A stretch of DNA of 64,000 nucleotides from an uncultured Lachnospiraceae bacterium (GCA_947626985.1 CANQUG010000001.1:62001-126000); one strand, 5' to 3'. Shown: positions 34,537 through 44,016, counted from the first letter of the stretch. Notes: generated by a model not told the origin, from the letters alone. Made by a program: numbers and translations.

Positions 34537-37053
34537 ATGTTTTTGGAAAAAAGCAGGGAGAGAATAGAGAGAGAGTTTGAGATCTTCTGCCGGGAGCTGC
34601 CCCAGGCGGCGTGGAAGATCCTGAGGTATCTGGAACATGCGGACGGGGATACGGCGCTGGCCCTGAAATATCTTTATGCCAATATGCCTGTGAGCGATGC
34701 GGGGAATTATTCCTTTGAGACATTTCTGGATTATGCCCGTCATGGGGTTTTTCTGTGGGAGAATTCTCCTTACAGAGAAAGGATGCCGGAGGATATTTTT
34801 CTGAATTATGTGCTGTTCCACCGGGTGAATGAGGAGGAGATCAAACCCTGCCGGAGTTTTTTTTATGAGAAGCTGGCAGGACTGGATGCCGGGAAAAGGT
34901 TTGGGGAAGGGATTTCCATGGAAAAGGCGGCCCTGGAGGTGAATTACTGGTGCGCCGGGGAAATGACGTACCAGGCCACGGACGGCCGCACGGCTGCGGC
35001 CATGGATGCGTATGAAAGAGGCTTCGGCAGGTGCGGGGAGGAATCCGTATTTGCCGTGAATGCTCTGCGCAGCGTGGGACTCCCGGCCAGACAGGTTTAT
35101 GCCATGAGATGGTCCCACTGCGACGACAATCATGCCTGGGTGGAGGTATGGTGCGACGGGGAATGGCATTATCTGGGCGCCTGCGAGCCGGAGGCCGTTC
35201 TGGATAAGGGATGGTTCACCAATGCGGCGTCCAGAGCCATGATGATCGGTTCCCGGTGGTTTGACAGAAAGGAGCCGGATGAGGAGGTTCTCGGCCGGGA
35301 CGGAATGAACCGGATGCTGAATCAGCTGGAACGGTACGGGGAAACCAGGCGTCTGCATGTTCTGGTGAAGGACGGGGACGGCCGTCCTGTGTCCGGAGCC
35401 AGGGTGTCTGGAGAAGTGCTGAACTATGCGGAGTTTTTCCCTGTTCTGACGGTGGAGACGGGGGAGGACGGATACGCTTCCTTTGTCACGGGTCTTGGCA
35501 GTCTCCATATCCGCGCCGCTTTTCAGGGAAGGATGGGAGAGTGTCTGGCGGATACCCGGGAGAAGGACCGGGCTGTGTGCGTGCTGGGGGAAGAGATTCC
35601 CATGAATGTCTGGAAGGATTTTGATATCATTGCTCCTGTGGACCGGGACGGGAGAAAACGGCGGACTGGAACGGAACAGCCTGCAGAAACGGAGCCTGCC
35701 GGGAATGCCGGGGAGGAATCGGCCAGGGCAGAGACAGAGGAGGAGAATAACCGCCGCGTGGCGGAGGCCTCCGCGCGCTGCCGTAGAAAAAGAGAGAACT
35801 TCAGGCCATTGTGGAGGCAGGATTATTTCGGACTGGGAGAAGAACTGGCGGAAAAGCTCATGTCCTTTTTATCGGAGAAGGACCGGATGGACGCGGACCC
35901 GGAGATCATAAAGGAGCACTGGGAGGAGGCCGCCGTATATGAGGGCAAGTATTCTGAGGATATTTTCTTTCCATATATATGGTGTCCCAGGGTGGAGGAC
36001 GAGATCCTGACAAGCTGGCGGCGGGGGATCCTGCGGTATTTCAGCCCCGGGATTCAGGAGGATTTCCGAAGTGATCCCGGGAAAATATGGAGCTGGATTC
36101 AGGAACACATCGTTTCCATGGACGACAGAGAGCGGCTGAGCATCATTACCGCGCCCCTCGCCGCTCTGAAACTGGGAATCGCGGGAGAACGGTCGCGGAA
36201 GGTGCTTTTTGTGGCGATTGCGAGAACCCTGGGGGTCCCGGCGCGGCGGAATCCGGCTGACGGGGAGGCCGAGTACTGGGACGGCGGCTCGTTCTGCCCG
36301 GTGAGGAAAGGCCGCCAGAAAACCGCGCGGCTGGTGATCGAGGGGGCCTCCGGCACCTCCTGGAAATATTTTCAAAACTGGTCCATTGCCAGAAGGGAGG
36401 GGGAAGGGTATCACACTCTTCATCTCCGGGATTTTTCCGCGGGAGAAAAGTCAGGCACTGTTCTGGCGGAGCCGGGGGATTACCGGATTCTCACGGCGAA
36501 TCGACTTCCCACAGGAAATCTATTTGCCAGGCAATATGACTTTCATATTTCCGCCGGAGAAACCAGGTCTGTATTTCTGACGCTCCGGCAGGCCACGCTC
36601 AAGGATATGCTGGACAGCCATACGATTCCTGATTATTCCGTAAAAAGGGAAAAGGGCGGAACGGCTTTTCTCAGTGAGATCACGGAGGGAAGAAGAAAAA
36701 TTCTTTTCTGGCTGGAAACGGGGAAGGAGCCTACGGAACATATTCTCAATGAGATCCTGGATTTGCGGGAGGAGTTTGGCTCCTGTCAGGATCAGCTGGC
36801 GTTTTTCCTTGCAGGTCCGGATTCCGGAGAATATGCTGTTCTGAAAAAATGCAGGGAGCATTTGCCCGGCGTGGAAATTTATTACGATTCCTTCGGAGGC
36901 AAGCCTGTGGAGATGATTGCCCGCAGGATGTATGTGGATCCGGAAAAACTGCCGCTTCTGGTGGTGACGGACGGGAAACTGAACGGGATTTTTGCAGCGT
37001 CCGGGTATTCCGTGGGCATGGCGGAACTGCTGCTGCGGATATTGAGGAGCTGA
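34537..37053 (+). CDS. Cytoplasmic transglutaminase-like protein, 838 residues
   Basis: A long protein without signal peptide. A transglutaminase-like core lies at about 120-250. It has Cys166 in GRCGEESVFAVNAL and His199 in CDDNHAWVEVW, but the third position, usually W-x-x-D-P, reads YLGACEPE, so the acidic partner is shifted or replaced. A beta-rich segment follows (about 270-340), then a charged linker (365-425). A second core-like region (about 450-600) has GIAGERSRKVLFVAIARTLG where the catalytic Cys would be, so it looks inactive. The C-terminus (720-838) resembles a thioredoxin fold without CxxC. It follows cutC by about 100 bases. Proteins of this layout occur in gut Firmicutes but have no established function. 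Confidence 0.7.
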   Translation: MFLEKSRERIEREFEIFCRELPQAAWKILRYLEHADGDTALALKYLYANMPVSDAGNYSFETFLDYARHGVFLWENSPYRERMPEDIFLNYVLFHRVNEEEIKPCRSFFYEKLAGLDAGKRFGEGISMEKAALEVNYWCAGEMTYQATDGRTAAAMDAYERGFGRCGEESVFAVNALRSVGLPARQVYAMRWSHCDDNHAWVEVWCDGEWHYLGACEPEAVLDKGWFTNAASRAMMIGSRWFDRKEPDEEVLGRDGMNRMLNQLERYGETRRLHVLVKDGDGRPVSGARVSGEVLNYAEFFPVLTVETGEDGYASFVTGLGSLHIRAAFQGRMGECLADTREKDRAVCVLGEEIPMNVWKDFDIIAPVDRDGRKRRTGTEQPAETEPAGNAGEESARAETEEENNRRVAEASARCRRKRENFRPLWRQDYFGLGEELAEKLMSFLSEKDRMDADPEIIKEHWEEAAVYEGKYSEDIFFPYIWCPRVEDEILTSWRRGILRYFSPGIQEDFRSDPGKIWSWIQEHIVSMDDRERLSIITAPLAALKLGIAGERSRKVLFVAIARTLGVPARRNPADGEAEYWDGGSFCPVRKGRQKTARLVIEGASGTSWKYFQNWSIARREGEGYHTLHLRDFSAGEKSGTVLAEPGDYRILTANRLPTGNLFARQYDFHISAGETRSVFLTLRQATLKDMLDSHTIPDYSVKREKGGTAFLSEITEGRRKILFWLETGKEPTEHILNEILDLREEFGSCQDQLAFFLAGPDSGEYAVLKKCREHLPGVEIYYDSFGGKPVEMIARRMYVDPEKLPLLVVTDGKLNGIFAASGYSVGMAELLLRILRS

Positions 37054-37187
37054 CGCCGGGTGCGGATCGGCAGCCGCTGGCGCCGGCGGACGGATGTGGT
37101 ATTTATGCACAAAGACAGTGGCATGAAAATTTCATGTAAAGGATTGCGCTGCACAGTATGGAATGGCACGCAGCGCGGTATGACAGG

Positions 37188-37212
37188 GGGGAGAGCAGCA
37201 TCTCCCCTTTTT
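37188..37212 (+). terminator. Terminator after the transglutaminase-like gene
   Basis: GGGGAGA (37188-37194) pairs with TCTCCCC (37201-37207) and is followed by TTTTT. Confidence 0.8.
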
Positions 37213-37282
37213 GAGTGTTCCGGATAAAATATGGCGAAATATTCATGGAAATACTGCAAAAACCAAAAACTCTCAAAAAATT

Positions 37283-37311
37283 TTGACATAAATTCAGAAT
37301 AATGATATGAT
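37283..37311 (+). promoter_or_regulatory. Promoter of the thioredoxin-CcdA fusion gene
   Basis: TTGACA (37283-37288) and TATGAT (37306-37311) have a 17-base spacer. Transcription should start near 37318, just before a long hairpin. Confidence 0.8.
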
Positions 37312-37324
37312 GATAGTAATTATC

Positions 37325-37380
37325 TGATTCGGCAGTGAAACGTCCATTTTCTGTACGAAGCTCTTCTGAATGCCGAATCA
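37325..37380 (+). other. Leader hairpin closed by a 10-bp perfect stem
   Basis: TGATTCGGCA (37325-37334) and TGCCGAATCA (37371-37380) are exact complements around a 36-base loop. The element is at the extreme 5' end of the mRNA, with the ribosome binding site 15 bases after it. It could stabilise the transcript or act as a regulatory leader. It matches no riboswitch that I know. Confidence 0.6.
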
Positions 37381-37409
37381 TATCTCGCAGTAATGGGGAG
37401 GTGTGTTCC

Positions 37410-39194
37410 GTGAGACGGAAAATTCAGATTTTATTTGCGCTGGCCGTGATGCTTGTTGTCATCCGTCCGGTTCATGCGTCAGGCGATCCGGCAGGGGCGC
37501 AGGAACACACGCTCCGCTTTTTTTATAATAATGTGTGCGCTTCCTGTCATGAGGAGGATAAGTTCTATGAACTGTTTAACCGCTGTGTGACTTCGGAGGA
37601 GAAGAAGCAGATTTCTTATGAAATCCGTACCTATAATCTGTTTCTGGACGCGGATGAGGAAGTCTATGCGGAAATGCTGGAGGAAGCCGGGAAAGACAGA
37701 TCGGAATACGCGCTGCCGGTGCTCGTGGCGGACGGACAGTGGATCAGCGGATATGAGGAGATGGAAAGGCAGCTGCACGGAATCCTGTTCGGGGAGGAAA
37801 ATGCAGAGAGCTCCAGCGTTTTAGAAGAAGAAAATATAGAGGGCACCGGCGCTTTAGAGGAGGAAAATACAGAAAGCGGAAATCCCCTTTTTCCCGATGA
37901 GGAAATGGAAACCGCCGGCAGTATCAGCACGTCGGAAGATGGAACACAGAGTTCCGGAAACGCCGCCGGGGAAAAAGCAGAAATCTCCGAAGATTTCGGA
38001 AAAACGGCGGAAGGGCAGCAGAGGATCATTCTTTTCAGCACCTATTCCTGTGAGGAATGCGAGGAGGCGAAGGAATTTCTGACTGAGCTCGGAGAGGAGA
38101 CAGAATTTGCCGTTACCGAGTACAGCATCGTTGAGGAGGATAATGTTCAGACATTCAAGAAGCTTCTGGATCAGTACGGCTATAAGCAGGAGGAGGCGAA
38201 GGTTCCGGCTGTTTTTGCGGGAGAGAGGGCTCTGTTCGGAGCGAAGGAGATTCAGGAGGAGCTGCCGCTTATTCTGAACGAGGAAAAGGCGGAAGCAGAC
38301 ATATTGAATGTTCAGCTTGCCCTGGCTCTTGGAAAAACGACATCCGCAGGAGAAAAGTCTGATGAAAGAATAACGAATACGGAATCCTCTGATGAAGGAA
38401 CCTCCGGGGAAGAAGTCCATGGGAATGAGGCCGCCGATGAATCAGATCATGCAGCCGCAGCGGATACACACACCGGGGAGCGTCCGCATTTTTCCGCTTT
38501 GTTTGGAGCGGGGCTGCTGTCGGGTTTTAATCCCTGCTCCATCTCCATGCTCCTGATGCTGTTTTCCATTCTTCTGACGTCCCATGCATCCGTACTGAAG
38601 AACGGTCTGGTCTATCTCGGAGGCAAGTACGCGGTATATCTGGGACTGGGTCTGGGTATCTGCTTTGCGGCTTCGGAGATCGATCAGAAGCTTCTGTCCA
38701 GGTACAGCAGTGCGGTGAATCTGGTCATCATCCTTTTGTTCCTGGCGGCGGCCGTGCTGAATTTCCTGGATTTTCTCAATGTGAGGAAGAACGAGTACGG
38801 AAAAGTGCGGATGCAGCTTCCCCAGGGACTGCGAAAATTTAATCACAGACTGATCAGGCATGCTCAGGGGACGGAGGGACTGTTCCTTACCCTGCTGGTA
38901 CTGGGGCTGGGCATGGCGGTTTCCGTGGGAGAATTCTTCTGTACCGGTCAGATTTATATGGCGTCCATCCTTTACCTGCTCCGCAGCGGAGGACAGGCAC
39001 TGCAGAATCTCGGCGCGCTGCTGGTCTATGTGACTGCCATGAGCATTCCTGCCGCAGTGATCGTGGTTCTCATTCATGTGACGAAGGGAACCGGCCGGGT
39101 ATCGGAATTTATGTTAAATCATATGGCGGCGATTAAGCTGCTGAATGCTGTTCTGTTCGTACTTTATGCACTGTATTTTATTATAACCCGCTGA
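37410..39194 (+). CDS. Two thioredoxin-like domains fused to a CcdA/DsbD-type membrane domain
   Basis: A 594-residue membrane redox protein. It begins with GTG, chosen because GGGGAGGTG precedes it by about eight bases and RRKIQILFALAVMLVVIRPVHA is a good signal or anchor segment. An extracellular thioredoxin-like domain (30-130) has Cys43-x-x-Cys46. A Glu/Ser/Thr-rich linker (about 135-200) leads to a second thioredoxin-like domain (203-310) with Cys214-x-x-Cys217. A further acidic linker precedes six membrane segments from about 360. These carry Cys376 in GFNPCS and Cys511 in EFFCTGQ, the positions of the redox pair in CcdA/DsbD. The protein should pass electrons from the cytoplasm to external disulfides. 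It is a single-gene unit. Confidence 0.82.
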   Translation: MRRKIQILFALAVMLVVIRPVHASGDPAGAQEHTLRFFYNNVCASCHEEDKFYELFNRCVTSEEKKQISYEIRTYNLFLDADEEVYAEMLEEAGKDRSEYALPVLVADGQWISGYEEMERQLHGILFGEENAESSSVLEEENIEGTGALEEENTESGNPLFPDEEMETAGSISTSEDGTQSSGNAAGEKAEISEDFGKTAEGQQRIILFSTYSCEECEEAKEFLTELGEETEFAVTEYSIVEEDNVQTFKKLLDQYGYKQEEAKVPAVFAGERALFGAKEIQEELPLILNEEKAEADILNVQLALALGKTTSAGEKSDERITNTESSDEGTSGEEVHGNEAADESDHAAAADTHTGERPHFSALFGAGLLSGFNPCSISMLLMLFSILLTSHASVLKNGLVYLGGKYAVYLGLGLGICFAASEIDQKLLSRYSSAVNLVIILLFLAAAVLNFLDFLNVRKNEYGKVRMQLPQGLRKFNHRLIRHAQGTEGLFLTLLVLGLGMAVSVGEFFCTGQIYMASILYLLRSGGQALQNLGALLVYVTAMSIPAAVIVVLIHVTKGTGRVSEFMLNHMAAIKLLNAVLFVLYALYFIITR

Positions 39195-39284
39195 CATAAG
39201 GCAGGTTATTATCAGCGTAATTGTATGCTCCCCTGAGGACCGCACTGATATGGGGAACTGAAAGATTCAGAAAACCGGCTGGCA

Positions 39285-39475
39285 GGTGAAGCATAACAAT
39301 ATTTGTTCGGCAGCAGTGACAGTCACGGATTCCAGATACGGGACGGGTGAAGCATAACAATGTTTGTCCGGCAACAGTGACAGTCACGGATTCCAGATAC
39401 GAGACGGGTGAATCGCAACAATGTATGTTCAGCAGAAGACACAGCCCTGCCAGAGTCTGTATGCCAGGGTGAAGC
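39285..39475. repeat. Tandem repeat, 61-bp unit, about three copies
   Basis: Units start at 39285, 39346, 39407 and (start of a fourth) 39468, each opening with GGTGAA. Copies 1 and 2 are nearly identical over their full length, and copy 3 is degenerate. Each good copy contains the palindrome GTGACAGTCAC. The array ends at the stop codon of the small minus-strand gene. The spacing is perfectly regular even where the sequence has decayed. Confidence 0.85.
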
Positions 39476-39769
39476 TCAGATCAGGCAGCACCTTGTGATC
39501 TGCTCATAATTTGCCCAGGAAAGCAGCAGAGGTCCGGGACGGCCGTCTTCGCCGTCCTGGATTTCCCGGCGGAGTTCCTCCGTGAGGCGCACCTGCACGG
39601 CTCCGCGGTGAATATAGCAGGGTTCCGGATCGTCGAAGAAGAAAATACTTTTTTCGATAATGACGGATTCCTTCAGAGGAAGATCCTTCAGAGCTCCCTC
39701 ATAGAGGAGCTGATCTCCGGAGAAAAGCTTTATATGGGGAATGGGCGGACGTTTCTTTTTAAACAGCAT
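39476..39769 (-). CDS. Small protein of unknown function
   Basis: A 97-residue protein starting MLFKKKRPPIPHIKLFSGDQ. I take the ATG at 39767-39769 because CGGAGGTAAC lies before it; a longer frame starting 33 bases upstream has no such site. The chain is mixed alpha/beta with a basic N-terminus, a central hydrophobic strand SVIIEKSIFFFDD, a charged helix LTEELRREIQDG, and two cysteines at the end. I recognise no family. It is divergent from the membrane AraC regulator gene, 98 bases away, and its 3' end abuts the 61-bp repeat array. Confidence 0.55.
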   Translation of the reverse strand: MLFKKKRPPIPHIKLFSGDQLLYEGALKDLPLKESVIIEKSIFFFDDPEPCYIHRGAVQVRLTEELRREIQDGEDGRPGPLLLSWANYEQITRCCLI

Positions 39770-39867
39770 GGCGTTACCTCCGAAAATACTGATATTCGTC
39801 AAATTTCACAGGGATCTTTTACACATCTGCCTTTATATTATAATAAGAAAGGAGGAAAAGCAAGCTG

Positions 39868-42147
39868 ATGGATAAAAAGTCTGCAAATTCTGAAAAATGT
39901 CTGGAAAAACGAAGAAGGCGAAATATTTCCATGAGCCTGCTTTTTTCCTATCTGCTGATCCTTCTGGCTCCGGCCGTCGCCATCATCGTGGTATATCTTA
40001 CGGCCTCCCGCGCGTTTGAGGAATCCCAGGAGGAACGGATTCAGAGCATGCTCTCCGAGGCCCGGCTGACCTTTGACCGGGAGGTGCAGCAGGCTCAGAA
40101 TGTGGGGCGCTATGTGAGCAGCGAGCGCCGCCTCACCGACCATCTGGGACTTGGCTACCGTCCGGGTCGCAGCGATGAATTTTATGCGGTTTATACCATT
40201 GCCAGCAATTATCCCAACTACAGTCTCACCAACAGCATCATCAAGGACGTGTATGTGCTGATTTCGGAGAGCAGATATATTATCAAAATTCCCCAGGTCA
40301 TTCCGGAAACGCAGTACGGAACCGCCACCCTCTCCCATTTTCCTTTCACCAGCTACGAAACCTTCATGGAGTATTACAATGCTCAGGACAAATCCAGCGT
40401 CCTCTTTATTTCCGATAATGAAGACGGAGAGGAAATTCTGTTTCTGCCCTGCCAGATGAAATATCCCTACAGCTGGCCGGGCAAAAGCGCGGTGATCGTG
40501 GAGCTGAACTGGAAGCGCATCCGGGAGATCCTGGAAACCACACTGGTAGAGCAGGAAGGCATCGCGGCTCTTGTGGACGAGAACGGACAGGTCCTCACGG
40601 GAGTGGAAATCGGCTCCGAGGGACGCGCCGCTCAGATTTCACAGGTCTCCTGGGGGGATTACCTGAAGGAAAAGGGGTATTCCGGGCATTCCTTCGTTTC
40701 CACGAAGTATTCTACCTATAATCGGTGGTACCTGATCAACGCCATTCCGGAAAGAGTCCTCACGGAAAGGATCGGCGCAGTCCGTTATATCGTGATCGCC
40801 TTCTGCACCCTGGCGGTGCTCATCGGACTGTTCGTCTGCTTTGCCTACTGGAACCACAGACGGAGCATGGTGGAGAGATATTTCCTTCTTCAGGAGAGAA
40901 TGGGGGTTTCCGACAAAAAGGTATGGTTCTGGGGAACCTTCGGCGGTTTTCTCCGGGATGTGGACCGGATGTGGGACGCGCTGGAAAAACAGAAGAAGAT
41001 TATCCGGAGCGAATGTGTCCGGAAGCTTCTGTACGGGGGCTATGATTCCATGGAAGGTCTCAGGGAGGAAGCGCAGAGGGCGGACATTTCCCTGGAAGCG
41101 CCGTGGTATTACGTGGTGAGCATCGAACTGGATACCGCCCTGGGAACGGATTTTCAGGGGACTACGGAAGAATTCCGGGAAACCTTCCGGGAATATCTTA
41201 ACCGCTGTCTTCCATGGAGGTATTATACCTGCCAGGTGAGCGATCTTTCCGGGGCCCTTCTGGTCCTCGGAGAGTCTCCTCAGAATAAGGAACTGAAGGA
41301 TTCGCTGGAGCAGCTCGCCGGCGACCTGTATGACAAATATAAAGTGAGCAGCTACATCGGCGTCAGCCTTGGCTGCGAAGATCCGCTGAAGCTGGAGCAT
41401 GAATATGAGATGGCCCTGCGTCTGCAGGAATTTGCCAGAATTTATGAGCTCCATGTTCCTCTGGATTCCACGGATCTTCCCCAGGAGAGGGTCACGGAGC
41501 CGCCGGCTTTTCTCTCTATCGACACGGAACTGAAGCTGCTGAAGCTGATACAGGGCGGGAGCGGCAGCCAGCTGGAGGCTCTGATCTCCCAGATTGAAGC
41601 GGCTTATTTTTCTCCGGGAGGCAGCCGTCACGCCCGCAGCCATACCATGGAGACTCTGAAAAGCTGTATTTACCGCAGCCTTTCTCTGTGCGGCGCGGAT
41701 GAACAGGCGGCAGGGCTTCGGGAAGCGGCCCGGAGGGCGGAGGGTCCGGAGGAAATTTTCGGTCTGATCCGGGAGGCGAAGGAGTGCTGCGCCAGATTCC
41801 ATCAGGAGCGGAAGGAAGCGGCGCCTTCTCTGGACAGGAAAAAAATCGAAAAGTACCTGGAGGAGCATTATTCGGATCCCGGCCTGAATCTTTCCATGCT
41901 GGCGGAGCGGCTGGGCATGTCGGAGCGAAAATTGTATGGTGATTTTAAAATTTGTTTCGGCATGACGTTCAGCGCCTGCCTGGAAAAGTACAGGATCGAA
42001 TCCGCCTGTTCCCTGCTGAAGGCGGGAACTCCGGTGGGAGAAACGGCCAGGCTTTCAGGCTACGGAAGCGACTATTCCTTCCGGCGGGCCTTCAAACGGG
42101 TGATCGGCATTTCTCCCAGTGATTTCCAGAAGATAAAAGTTGACTAA
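39868..42147 (+). CDS. Membrane-anchored AraC-family regulator with extracellular sensor
   Basis: A 759-residue one-component regulator. A membrane segment at about 24-46 (LLFSYLLILLAPAVAIIVVYL) and another at about 305-328 (YIVIAFCTLAVLIGLFVCFAYW) enclose an extracellular Cache-like sensor. The cytoplasmic part ends in an AraC double helix-turn-helix (LEEHYSDPGLNLSMLAERLGMS, GETARLSGYGSDYSFRRAFKRV). Such proteins often sit beside Lpl-type oligosaccharide importers in Firmicutes and activate them when the sugar is present outside. The importer genes begin 216 bases downstream on the same strand. The AAGAAAGGAGG site is 10-12 bases before the ATG. Confidence 0.87.
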   Translation: MDKKSANSEKCLEKRRRRNISMSLLFSYLLILLAPAVAIIVVYLTASRAFEESQEERIQSMLSEARLTFDREVQQAQNVGRYVSSERRLTDHLGLGYRPGRSDEFYAVYTIASNYPNYSLTNSIIKDVYVLISESRYIIKIPQVIPETQYGTATLSHFPFTSYETFMEYYNAQDKSSVLFISDNEDGEEILFLPCQMKYPYSWPGKSAVIVELNWKRIREILETTLVEQEGIAALVDENGQVLTGVEIGSEGRAAQISQVSWGDYLKEKGYSGHSFVSTKYSTYNRWYLINAIPERVLTERIGAVRYIVIAFCTLAVLIGLFVCFAYWNHRRSMVERYFLLQERMGVSDKKVWFWGTFGGFLRDVDRMWDALEKQKKIIRSECVRKLLYGGYDSMEGLREEAQRADISLEAPWYYVVSIELDTALGTDFQGTTEEFRETFREYLNRCLPWRYYTCQVSDLSGALLVLGESPQNKELKDSLEQLAGDLYDKYKVSSYIGVSLGCEDPLKLEHEYEMALRLQEFARIYELHVPLDSTDLPQERVTEPPAFLSIDTELKLLKLIQGGSGSQLEALISQIEAAYFSPGGSRHARSHTMETLKSCIYRSLSLCGADEQAAGLREAARRAEGPEEIFGLIREAKECCARFHQERKEAAPSLDRKKIEKYLEEHYSDPGLNLSMLAERLGMSERKLYGDFKICFGMTFSACLEKYRIESACSLLKAGTPVGETARLSGYGSDYSFRRAFKRVIGISPSDFQKIKVD

Positions 42148-42159
42148 AAAAATCCAAAT

Positions 42160-42197
42160 GCAGACATAAAATACAGTAAAATGCAACAAATGTCTGC
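42160..42197. promoter_or_regulatory. Inverted repeat before the importer genes
   Basis: GCAGACAT (42160-42167) and ATGTCTGC (42190-42197) are exact complements with a 22-base spacer. The repeat lies just after the AraC gene and about 165 bases before the binding-protein gene. It may be an operator or a weak terminator. A clear promoter was not found, which fits activator control. Confidence 0.4.
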
Positions 42198-42363
42198 TAT
42201 TTGCAAGAATTGTTCCTTGTAAATATGTACAACTTAATGATATGTTTGTCCTGTGCTTCTCATAAATGCGCAAAAAAGACAATTCCTGCATCGAAAACAG
42301 CTATTGTGTCCGGATTTGCGCAGGATGGAGAAAGATTCAGTATATTTACAAGGAGGGAAATGC

Positions 42364-44016
42364 ATGAAAAACAAACTTATGAAAGCTGCTGCGCTGGTGA
42401 TGTCTCTGACCATGGTGGCGGGAAGCTGTCTGACCGTTTCCGCGGCTGAGCTCAGCGCGCCGGGAGAATATCCTATCGTGAGCGAACCCATCGACCTGGA
42501 AATCTTTACCATGTCCATGCCCAATGTGGAAGACCTTCAGACCAACGACTTTACCAAATATCTGGAAGATCTCACAGGCATCCATGTAGAATTCCGTACC
42601 GGCGGACGTGACGACTGGGAGGAAAAGCTGAACATGGATCTGCAGGCAGGCGACTATGCGGACGTGATCATGGGCGTAGGCCCCAATATCGCCCGCTACG
42701 GCGTAAAGGAAGGAATGTTCATTCAGCTGGATGACTATCTCACAGACGAGTACCTTCCCAACTACCTGAAGATGATGGAGCCCTACGGACTGGATATGAC
42801 CCGTGAAACCGACGGACACATCTATTCTCTGGCGGATATCAATGTCTGCTATCACTGCATGTACGGAAGGAAAATGTGGGTGAATACCCGCTATCTGGAG
42901 GAGATGGGCTGTGAAATCCCCACCACCACCGAAGAATTCTATGACGTATGCCAGAAATTTATGGAGTACAAACCTGACGGCATCGCAGTTGCAGGCGCTG
43001 CCGAGGGATGGTATTCCCGTATGCAGGACTGGCTCATCGACGCATTCGTGCTGATGCCGCCGTCCTCCTACACCCTTGGTGTCCGCGACACCGTTGCTCT
43101 GGACAAGGATACCGGAGAAATGGTATGCGTAGCCACCGACGACCGTTACAAAGAAGCCATGAAATGGATCAACAGCCTGTATCAGCTGGGCGCCATCTAT
43201 GACGGCGACTTCACACAGACTGCCGAGCAGATGAAGACTCTGGTGAACCAGCCCGATGAGCCGGTTCTGTTCTTCACACTGGGAACCATCTCCGACGCCA
43301 TCGACGCTGCTACCAATCCTGATTTCTACAAGGATTATGCCGCTATGGCTCCCATCGCAGGACCCGATGGAACCCGGATCGCGTTCCAGACCCCGAACCC
43401 GGGCGTTTCCTCCGGCGCATTCGTAATCACCGACAAGTGTGAGAATCCCGAGGCTGCTCTTCGCTGGGTTGACTTCTTCTACAGCGCTACCGGCGACCTC
43501 TGCTCTCAGTACGGCGCAGAGGAAGGCGTTGACTGGGTTCTGAATCCGGAAGGCAAGCTTGGCCTTGACGGTGAGCCCGCTGACTATGAAGTACTGAACG
43601 TTTACACCTCCGAGACACAGAACCATGACTGGCAGGATATCGGCATCCGTGTAGCTCCGGCTGACTATCGTCTGGGCCAGGCTGTGGACGCCGACGTGGA
43701 CATCCACGCACCGGAAGGTCTGGAAAAGCTTCTCTTCGACGCCAGCAAGGAACTCTATGAGCCCTATGGCGGCGTTGGAAATATCCAGCTTCTGGACGAG
43801 CTGAAGCTGACAGACAGCGAGTCCACCGACATTTCCGTTATTGCCGTAGAAGTAGCCAAGATTATCGAGGAGTCTTCCGTAGCATTTATGACCGGCGCAA
43901 GAGACATCGACGCCGAGTGGGACAGCTACAAGGATTCTCTGGAGAAGGCAGGACTTCAGGATCTGCTGGCGACCTACACTGCTGCATATGAGCGTTCTCT
44001 GGGAACCGCTGAATAA
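42364..44016 (+). CDS. LplA-type extracellular solute-binding protein (family 1)
   Basis: A 550-residue binding protein for an oligosaccharide ABC importer. The signal peptide KNKLMKAAALVMSLTMVAGSCLTVSA can be read as a signal peptidase I substrate (VSA-AE) or, less well, as a lipoprotein with the cysteine at 22. Mature landmarks include LDLEIFTMSMPNVEDLQTNDF, LTGIHVEFRTG, ADVIMGVGP and FQTPNPGVSSGAFVITDKCENPEAALRWVDFFY, the usual pattern in LplA relatives. AAGGAGGG precedes the ATG at 42364. Its codons are the most biased of the window, as expected for an abundant protein. A terminator-like hairpin at 44040 separates it from the permease genes. The ligand is unknown. Confidence 0.87.
   Translation: MKNKLMKAAALVMSLTMVAGSCLTVSAAELSAPGEYPIVSEPIDLEIFTMSMPNVEDLQTNDFTKYLEDLTGIHVEFRTGGRDDWEEKLNMDLQAGDYADVIMGVGPNIARYGVKEGMFIQLDDYLTDEYLPNYLKMMEPYGLDMTRETDGHIYSLADINVCYHCMYGRKMWVNTRYLEEMGCEIPTTTEEFYDVCQKFMEYKPDGIAVAGAAEGWYSRMQDWLIDAFVLMPPSSYTLGVRDTVALDKDTGEMVCVATDDRYKEAMKWINSLYQLGAIYDGDFTQTAEQMKTLVNQPDEPVLFFTLGTISDAIDAATNPDFYKDYAAMAPIAGPDGTRIAFQTPNPGVSSGAFVITDKCENPEAALRWVDFFYSATGDLCSQYGAEEGVDWVLNPEGKLGLDGEPADYEVLNVYTSETQNHDWQDIGIRVAPADYRLGQAVDADVDIHAPEGLEKLLFDASKELYEPYGGVGNIQLLDELKLTDSESTDISVIAVEVAKIIEESSVAFMTGARDIDAEWDSYKDSLEKAGLQDLLATYTAAYERSLGTAE

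Noticed and set aside
39285..39475. CRISPR array
   Set aside because: The 61-bp units are repeated over their whole length with no variable spacers, and no cas gene is present.
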